Positions 58,711 through 64,000 of a DNA stretch of 64,000 nucleotides are shown piece by piece. A program made the position numbers and the translations under genes. The notes beneath the pieces are model-generated. The model worked only from the letters and a program-made list of their open reading frames with translations, did not search any database and was not told where the DNA came from. This DNA comes from Streptomyces changanensis (lineage in GTDB: Bacteria > Actinomycetota > Actinomycetes > Streptomycetales > Streptomycetaceae): assembly GCF_024600715.1 (NCBI RefSeq), contig NZ_CP102332.1, positions 744,001 to 808,000 on the forward strand. Reading direction: 5' to 3'. Position 1 is the stretch's first letter, and every line of letters begins with the position of its first letter.

Positions 58711-60228
58711 ATGACCGACACGACCCCCGCGACGACCGTCGCCCCCGCCCCCGCCCCCGCGCAGCGTACCCGCCGTCAGCACCACTGGCGGCGGGACCTC
58801 GTCGAGCTGGCCGCCCTCTTCACCGCCGTGGCGGTCGCGGACGCGATCGCGAACACCATCGCGCACGGTCCGGACGGGCCGTACCTGCTGATCGTCTCGG
58901 CGGTGGCCCTGGTGGCCACGGCCGCCTTCCACACGTGGTGGGCACGACGGCACAGCCATGCCCCTCCCACACCACCCACCACGACCGCCCCGTCCACCGC
59001 AGACGCAGCCACAGTCACGGCCACGGCCACCGGAACAGGGACCGTCCGCGGGACGGAGGAGACCGTCCTGTGGCGGATGCGGACCACCGTGCGCGACGAG
59101 CCCGGCAGCCTGGCCGTCCTGTGCGCCGCCCTCGCGGAGCTGCGGGTCGACATCCTCACCCTGCAGACCCACCCCCTGGCCGACGGCACGGTCGACGAGT
59201 TCCTGCTGCGCGCCCCCGAGCCCCTGCAGCCGGCCGAACTGACCCGGCGGGTCGCCGCGGCGGGCGGCGCGCACACCTGGGTCGAGCGGGCCGACGCCCA
59301 CGACCTGGTCGACTCCCCCACCCGGGTCCTCAACCTCGCCACCCGCACCGCCCTGGACGCCGCCGAACTCCCCCTCGCACTGCGGCAGTTGCTGGGCCGT
59401 TGCGCCATCCGCTCCCACCCGGCCGTCTCCCCGACCGGCCGCCCCAGCGAGCGCACCGCACCGGTGGAGGGCGCGTTGGAACAGGGCGACACGATCATGC
59501 TGCTGCGCGACCCGTACGGCGGCGTGCTCACCGTCGAGCGCCCCTACCTGCCGTTCACGCCGAGCGAGTTCGCCCGCGCCCGCGCCCTCGTCGAGCTGGA
59601 CGCGCGGCTCGGGCCGCGGGTGCCGCGCAGCCAGGACGTCCTGACGCTGCCCGAGGGCGGCGAGATCACCGTCCGCCGCGCCGACCAGGATGACCTGGAG
59701 GCCGCGCGCGCCATGCACGACCGCTGCTCCGAGCGCACCCTCGGGCTGCGGTACCACGGCCCCGTCGCCGACGCCGACCGCTACCTCGGCCACCTCCTCA
59801 GCCCGCGCTTCGGGCAGACGCTCGCCGTCCGGTCCGCGTCCGGCCGACTCGTCGCCCTGGGCCATCTGCTGTGGGACGGCGACGAGACCGAGGTCGCCCT
59901 GCTCGTCGAGGACGACTGGCAGCGCCGTGGCATCGGCTCCGAGCTCCTGCGCCGCCTGGTGGGCCTCGCCGTGGACGCCGGGTGCGACAGCGTGTACGCG
60001 GTCACCCAGTCGTCCAACACGGGCATGGTCGCCGCGATGCGCGCGCTGAACCTGCCGCTCGACTACCAGATCGAGGAAGGCACCCTGGTGATCACCGCCC
60101 GGCTGCGCGCCCCGCACGCCGAACGTCACAAGTCGGCCGGGGACCACGACCGGCGCGGCCCGTACGCCGAGGGGGCCGCCGAGCAGGGTCCCGCCGGTCA
60201 GAGCGCCCCGCACCGGCCCCGGCCCTGA
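58711..60228 (+). CDS. Membrane-anchored ACT-GNAT acetyltransferase-like protein
   Basis: A 505-residue protein with three parts. Residues about 30-75 form two hydrophobic helices (LVELAALFTAVAVADAIANT, LLIVSAVALVATAAFHTWW), so it is likely membrane-attached. After a Thr/Pro/Ala-rich linker, residues about 120-190 form an ACT-like ligand-binding domain (TTVRDEPGSLAVLCAALAEL). Residues about 319-470 form a GNAT domain with VEDDWQRRGIGSELLRRLVG around 400-418, the acetyl-CoA loop. Between them lies LPLALRQLLGRCAIRSHPAV. ACT-GNAT fusions elsewhere act as amino-acid-regulated protein acetyltransferases. ATG at 58711 has a modest ribosome site. Confidence 0.8.
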   Translation: MTDTTPATTVAPAPAPAQRTRRQHHWRRDLVELAALFTAVAVADAIANTIAHGPDGPYLLIVSAVALVATAAFHTWWARRHSHAPPTPPTTTAPSTADAATVTATATGTGTVRGTEETVLWRMRTTVRDEPGSLAVLCAALAELRVDILTLQTHPLADGTVDEFLLRAPEPLQPAELTRRVAAAGGAHTWVERADAHDLVDSPTRVLNLATRTALDAAELPLALRQLLGRCAIRSHPAVSPTGRPSERTAPVEGALEQGDTIMLLRDPYGGVLTVERPYLPFTPSEFARARALVELDARLGPRVPRSQDVLTLPEGGEITVRRADQDDLEAARAMHDRCSERTLGLRYHGPVADADRYLGHLLSPRFGQTLAVRSASGRLVALGHLLWDGDETEVALLVEDDWQRRGIGSELLRRLVGLAVDAGCDSVYAVTQSSNTGMVAAMRALNLPLDYQIEEGTLVITARLRAPHAERHKSAGDHDRRGPYAEGAAEQGPAGQSAPHRPRP

Positions 60229-60593
60229 TTCCCGTCCTGCCGGAGAGACGTGATCCGGCCAAAGTCGGCCACCCCGCGAACCGGGCCGTACCTCCGCCCC
60301 ACCCGGCCGGCGACCCGCCCGCCGCGTCCCTGGACGGCCGGGGCCGCACCCGCCCCGCCGGCTTGGCCTTCGGGCGGCGGGCAGGGTCCGGCCCGGCTCC
60401 GGCACAGGTCGCGCCGACCCCCGGCGCGCCCGGTCCCGGTGCCGCGCCGCGGCGGACGCGCCGACGCGCCTCGACCCCCCGGGGGTCCGGCGTGCCGCAC
60501 CGCGCGACCGGGGTGCGCGACGGTCGCTCGTTTGTCAGCCGACTGTGATCGAACGAGGTGACGCGGGCGGCGGCCGCGTACCAGGATGGGGGC
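60229..60593. other. 365-base gene-free stretch
   Basis: No gene is credible here. The sequence is GC-rich with a CCCCCCGGGGG core near 60476 and an AT-richer patch (TTTGTCAGCCGACTGTGATCG, in parts near 60530) that may hold the promoter for the DUF885 gene. Confidence 0.5.
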
Positions 60594-62285
60594 ATGCCAG
60601 ATACCCCCAGCAGCGCTCTTCCGCGACAGGTCGCGGACGCCTTCGTGGACGCCCTCGTCGCCCTCGACCCGGTCACCGGCACGTACCTGGGCGTGCGGGA
60701 GTGCTCCGCGCTCCTCCCCGACTTCTCCCCCGCCGGCCAGGAGGAACTGGCCGTCCTGGCCCGCGAGACGCTCACCCGGCTCGACGCGGCGGAGCTCCTG
60801 CCGGAGGCCGCAGGAGACGCCGAACGCCGCTGCGGGCGGCTCCTGCGGGAGCGCCTCACCGCCGAACTGGCCGTCCACGAGGCACAGGAGGGCCTGCGCA
60901 CCGTCAGCAACCTCCGCTCCCCCGCGCACAGCGTGCGGATGGCGTTCACGGTGATGCCGACGGAGACGGACGAGGACTGGGCGGCCGTCGCGGAGCGGCT
61001 GCGCGCCGTACCGGCCGCGCTCGACGGGTACCGGGAGTCCCTCGCGCTGGGGCTGGACCGCGGGTTGCCGGGCGGGCCGCGCGCCACGGCCACGTTCGTG
61101 GACCAGCTGGGCAAGTGGGCCGGCAGCGCCGAGGGTGCCCGCGGCTGGTTCGAGGAGTTCGCCGCGGCCGGGCCGTCCGCGCTGCGCCGGGAACTGGACG
61201 TGGCGGCGCGCGGCGCCACCGCGGCGGTCGCCGGGCTGCGGGACTGGATGCGCGACGTGTACGCCCCCGCCGTGGCGGACGCGCCGGACACGGTGGGCCG
61301 CGAGCGGTACGCCCGATGGTCCCGGTACCACAACGGCACCGACTTCGACCTGGACGAGGCGTACGCCTACGGCTGGGACGAGTACCACCGCCTCCTCGGC
61401 GAGATGGAGAAGGAGGCCGCCAAGATCCTGCCGGGCGCCGGCCCGTGGGAGGCGCTGGCCCACCTCGACGAGCACGGGACGCACATCGAGGGCGTGGAGG
61501 AGACCCGGGTCTGGCTCCAGCGGCTCATGGACGAGGCGATCGACGCCCTCGACGGCACGCACTTCGAACTCGCCGAGCGGGTCCGGCGCGTCGAGTCGCG
61601 CATCGCGCCCCCGGGCAGCGCGGCGGCGCCGTACTACACGGGCCCGTCGGAGGACTTCTCCCGACCCGGCCGGACCTGGCTCCCCGTCAACGGCGAGACG
61701 CGCTTCCCCGTATACGACCTGGTCTCCACCTGGTACCACGAGGGCGTGCCGGGGCACCACCTCCAGCTGGCGCAGTGGGCGCACGTGGCGGACCGGCTCT
61801 CCCGCTACCAGGCGACGGTCGGCATGGTCAGCGCCAACGCGGAGGGCTGGGCGCTGTACGCGGAGCGGCTCATGGACGAGCTGGGCTTCCTCCCCGACCC
61901 GGAGCGGCGGCTCGGCTACCTCGACGCGCAGATGATGCGGGCGTGCCGGGTGATCGTCGACATCGGCATGCACCTCGGGCTGGACATCCCCGCGCACTCG
62001 CCGTACCGGCCCGGTGAGCGGTGGACGCCGGAGCTCGCGCAGGAGTTCTTCCAGCGGCACAGCAGCCGGTCGCCGGAGTTCGTCGAGAGCGAGATGGTCC
62101 GGTACCTGTCGATGCCGGCGCAGGCCATCGGCTACAAGCTGGGCGAGCGGGCCTGGCTGCTGGGCCGGGAGAACGCGCGCCGGGCCCACGGCGCGGCGTT
62201 CGACGCGAAGAAGTGGCACATGGCGGCGCTCTCCCAGGGCCCCCTCGGCCTGGACGACCTGGTGGACGAGCTGTCCCGACTCTGA
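60594..62285 (+). CDS. DUF885 family zinc metallopeptidase-like protein
   Basis: A 563-residue cytoplasmic protein of the DUF885 family, relatives of zincin carboxypeptidases and dipeptidases. The metal motif is WYHEGVPGHHLQ with HEGVPGHH around 382-389, and FVESEMVRYLSMPAQAIGYKLGE further on likely supplies another ligand or substrate contacts. LTRLDAAELLPEA and VMPTETDEDW are in the N-terminal helical part. ATG at 60594 is chosen over an upstream one in frame because it begins MPDTPSSALPRQVADAFVDA. No signal peptide. The substrate is unknown, probably small peptides. Confidence 0.88.
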   Translation: MPDTPSSALPRQVADAFVDALVALDPVTGTYLGVRECSALLPDFSPAGQEELAVLARETLTRLDAAELLPEAAGDAERRCGRLLRERLTAELAVHEAQEGLRTVSNLRSPAHSVRMAFTVMPTETDEDWAAVAERLRAVPAALDGYRESLALGLDRGLPGGPRATATFVDQLGKWAGSAEGARGWFEEFAAAGPSALRRELDVAARGATAAVAGLRDWMRDVYAPAVADAPDTVGRERYARWSRYHNGTDFDLDEAYAYGWDEYHRLLGEMEKEAAKILPGAGPWEALAHLDEHGTHIEGVEETRVWLQRLMDEAIDALDGTHFELAERVRRVESRIAPPGSAAAPYYTGPSEDFSRPGRTWLPVNGETRFPVYDLVSTWYHEGVPGHHLQLAQWAHVADRLSRYQATVGMVSANAEGWALYAERLMDELGFLPDPERRLGYLDAQMMRACRVIVDIGMHLGLDIPAHSPYRPGERWTPELAQEFFQRHSSRSPEFVESEMVRYLSMPAQAIGYKLGERAWLLGRENARRAHGAAFDAKKWHMAALSQGPLGLDDLVDELSRL

Positions 62286-62413
62286 CGCCACGCCGACGGG
62301 GGCGGGCGGGGGGCCCGCCCACGGACCGGTCACGACCGGCCGCGTGCCGGACGCGCCCCGCCCGGTCCACCGCCCCGCCCGGTCCGCCGCCCACGGCCCG
62401 GGCGCGGGCGGGG

Positions 62414-63007
62414 TCAGCAGCCGCAGGCGTCCGCGCCGGCCGGTGCGGTGAGGGGGTCGGCCTCCCGGTGGCGCCGGCCCTCCCGGGTCTCGTACGGGAA
62501 CCCCTCGCGGACCCAGTACTCGAAGCCGCCGAGCATCTCCTTGACCCGGAAGCCGCGTTCGGCGAGGGCGAGGGCGGCGCGGGTGGCGCCGTTGCAGCCG
62601 GGGCCCCAGCAGTAGGTGACCACCGGGACGGCCCGGTCGAGGAGCCGTTCGGCGTGCTCGGCGACGAGGGCCGTCGGGAGGTGGACGGCGCCGGGGACGT
62701 GCCCCTGCTCCCACGCCTCGGTGGAGCGCGAGTCGAGCACGACGAACCCGGGGTCACCGTCGGCGGCGAGGGCGGCGGCGACGTCGGAGACGTCCGTGTG
62801 GAAGGCCAGGCTCGCGGCGAAGTGGGCGGCCGCCGCGGCGGGGGCGGCGGGCGGCACGCGCAGCACCGGACTGACGGCCGGGGACGCGGTGGCGGACGGG
62901 GCGGCGGGGGACGCGGGGTCCTTGAGGTCCGTGGAGGTGGCCGTGGGGTCCGTGAAGGGGGTCATGGGGCCCGTGGAGGTGGCCGTGGGGTCCGTGGAGG
63001 GGGTCAT
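62414..63007 (-). CDS. Rhodanese-like protein with repeated N-terminus
   Basis: A 197-residue protein. The last 130 residues form a single rhodanese domain (FVVLDSRSTEAWEQGHVPGAVHLP, then VVTYCWGPGCNGATRAA) with catalytic-loop Cys133. A second Cys138 and the Cys-Gly-Cys at the C-terminus could also react. The first 45 residues are Thr/Pro/Ala-rich and include a 14-residue repeat, MTPSTDPTATSTGP then MTPFTDPTATSTDL, coded by 42-base DNA repeats. The start could be Met1 or Met15. It is divergent from an Lrp/AsnC gene, a common pairing in Streptomyces. Likely in sulfur transfer or cyanide handling. Confidence 0.9.
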   Translation of the reverse strand: MTPSTDPTATSTGPMTPFTDPTATSTDLKDPASPAAPSATASPAVSPVLRVPPAAPAAAAAHFAASLAFHTDVSDVAAALAADGDPGFVVLDSRSTEAWEQGHVPGAVHLPTALVAEHAERLLDRAVPVVTYCWGPGCNGATRAALALAERGFRVKEMLGGFEYWVREGFPYETREGRRHREADPLTAPAGADACGC

Positions 63008-63010
63008 GGC
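62931..63010 (-). repeat. 42-base tandem repeat spanning the rhodanese start
   Basis: Two copies of a 42-base unit beginning GTGGAGGTGGCCGTGG (62931-62972 and from 62973). Each carries an in-frame ATG (antisense CAT), so the gene has two possible starts with similar context. Confidence 0.8.
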
Positions 63011-63101
63011 AAGGAATCTACGGTCGACGATCATTACGGTGAAGGGGCGATCCCCGGCCGAGCCCTTGAACCGCCGGGGAATCCCCTGCTATTCCTCGTC
63101 C

Positions 63102-63548
63102 ATGACGGAACATTCACCGGACGCCACGGACTGGCGCATACTCCAGGCCCTCCAGGAGCAGGGACGGGCGAGCTTCGCGGAGCTGGCGCGGGCCGTGTCG
63201 ATGTCGGCGAGCGCCGTGACCGAGCGGGTCCGCCGGATGGAGGAGGCCGGGATCATCGCCGGCTACACGGCGGTCGTGGACCACGAGCGGCTGGGTCTCC
63301 CCATCCTGGCCTTCGTCCGGTTGCGCTACCCGCACGGGAACTACAAGCCGTTCCACGACCTGCTGGCGACGACGCCGGAGGTCCTGGAGGCGCATCACGT
63401 CACGGGGGACGACTGCTTCGTGCTGAAGGTCGCGGCCCGCTCGATGGCGCACCTGGAGCAGGTGGCCGGCAAGGTCGGCGCCCTCGGCTCGGTGACGACG
63501 AGCGTCGTGTACTCGTCACCGCTGCGGCGCCGTCCCGTCAGCCGCTGA
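63102..63548 (+). CDS. Lrp/AsnC family transcriptional regulator
   Basis: Amino-acid-responsive regulator of 148 residues. The helix-turn-helix is DWRILQALQEQGRASFAELARAVSMSASAVTERVRRMEEAGII (read in parts), followed by the RAM domain GYTAVVDHERLGLPILAFVRLRY and VLKVAARSMAHLEQVAGKVGALGSVTTSVVYSSPL (in parts). ATG at 63102. It is divergent from the rhodanese gene and likely controls it, with an amino acid or sulfur compound as signal (inference). Its end overlaps the sbcC end by 11 bases. Confidence 0.93.
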   Translation: MTEHSPDATDWRILQALQEQGRASFAELARAVSMSASAVTERVRRMEEAGIIAGYTAVVDHERLGLPILAFVRLRYPHGNYKPFHDLLATTPEVLEAHHVTGDDCFVLKVAARSMAHLEQVAGKVGALGSVTTSVVYSSPLRRRPVSR

Positions 63549-64000
63549 GGCCCGTCCCGGCCCGCAGCCTGACCCGGGAGCCGTCGCGGCCCTTGACGAC
63601 CTCCAGTTGTGCGGGGACGCGGCGGCGCAGGTCGGGGACGTGGCTGACGATGCCGACGCTGCGGTCCCGTTCGCGCAGCGAATCGAGCACGTCCAGCACC
63701 TCGTCGAGGGTCTGTTCGTCGAGGCTGCCGAACCCCTCGTCGATGAAGAGGGTGTCGAGGCGGACGCCGCCCGCCTCGTCGGTGACGACGTCGGCGAGGC
63801 CGAGCGCGAGGGCCAGCGAAGCGAAGAACGTCTCCCCGCCGGAGAGCGTCGCCGTGTCGCGTTCGCTGCCCGTCCAGGCGTCGACGACGTGCAGTCCCAG
63901 GCCGGCGCGCCGGCCACCGGAGCGCGCGTCGGAGTGGACGAGCGTGTAGCGGCCCGACGACATGCGCTGGAGCCGTTCGGTCGCGGCGGCCGCGACCTGT
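63538..64000 (-). CDS. sbcC: SbcC/Rad50-type nuclease ATPase, C-terminus only
   Basis: The gene extends past the right edge; only about 154 C-terminal residues are seen. They show the second half of an ABC ATPase: MSSGRYTLVHSD, LSGGETFFASLALALGLADVV (signature) and LDTLFIDEGFGSLDEQTLDEVL (Walker B and D-loop), then VGIVSHVPDLRRRVPAQLEV. This matches SbcC, the ATPase partner of the SbcD nuclease in DNA double-strand break and hairpin processing. The sbcD gene would be expected beyond the window. Confidence 0.92.
   Translation of the reverse strand, partial: QVAAAATERLQRMSSGRYTLVHSDARSGGRRAGLGLHVVDAWTGSERDTATLSGGETFFASLALALGLADVVTDEAGGVRLDTLFIDEGFGSLDEQTLDEVLDVLDSLRERDRSVGIVSHVPDLRRRVPAQLEVVKGRDGSRVRLRAGTGLSG

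Noticed and set aside
55212..58721. 1169-codon minus-strand open frame opposite the DUF6493 gene
   Set aside because: Shadow frame; the plus strand has the better codon pattern and helical regularity.
1..64000. tRNA, rRNA, IS elements or prophage
   Set aside because: No cloverleaf, rRNA core, transposase, integrase or phage structural motif was seen on reading both strands, although a covariance scan could still find short RNAs.

Overview
The window is chromosomal DNA from a high-GC actinobacterium, almost certainly a Streptomyces. Evidence: third codon positions are nearly always G or C; GTG starts are frequent; AGGAGG-type ribosome sites are common; many neighbours overlap by ATGA or GTGA; and the families are typical of the genus (MurT-GatD, DUF3516 helicase, DUF6011, DUF6493, paired CNNM proteins, and a ydaO riboswitch before an NlpC/P60 enzyme). 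No tRNA, rRNA, IS element, prophage, CRISPR array or biosynthetic cluster was seen. Species was not determined.

Layout. 1-8.7 kb: partial membrane hydrolase, Ski2-like helicase, TesB thioesterase, DUF6011 protein, glutathione peroxidase, secreted nuclease, and a PadR-ABC ATPase-FtsX permease operon on the minus strand. 8.8-15.7 kb: sugar uptake locus with an orphan binding protein, a GH13 alpha-glucosidase and a complete binding protein plus two permeases; the first permease carries a large extracellular insertion. 15.7-18.4 kb: acyl-CoA dehydrogenase with a divergent TetR regulator, then peptide deformylase. 18.5-25.2 kb: MurT-GatD, 6-phosphofructokinase, CtaG-like protein, a 51-residue membrane protein, pectate lyase and a lysophosphatidate acyltransferase. 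25.2-29.7 kb: urease cluster ureABCFGD (minus strand, no ureE). 29.8-34.7 kb: TetR with a divergent ABC-2-like membrane protein, a lone Phd/YefM antitoxin divergent from a ClpP-like protein with an altered triad, a c-di-AMP riboswitch with an NlpC/P60 hydrolase, and an anti-sigma-type ATPase. 34.8-39.4 kb: biotin locus, bioF divergent from bioB-bioA-bioD.

39.5-48.5 kb: VOC protein, methyltransferase, toxin-antitoxin-like pair, GNAT, two CNNM/CBS proteins, SGNH hydrolase, purB, Mug glycosylase. 48.9-55.3 kb: ROK and GntR regulators, alpha/beta hydrolase, and a divergent EamA transporter/MocR regulator pair in which both genes look broken. 56-64 kb: large DUF6493 protein, a membrane ACT-GNAT protein, DUF885 peptidase, rhodanese divergent from an Lrp/AsnC regulator, and the 3' end of sbcC.

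Themes: most of the window is housekeeping and catabolic. The more unusual material is the permease with the inserted beta-sandwich, the antitoxin/pseudo-ClpP unit with TGTACA operator motifs, the EamA/MocR pair that seems to be decaying, and several regulator genes next to clear inverted or direct repeats that make testable operator candidates. All gene identities come from reading translated motifs and recalled family knowledge. No database search was run.
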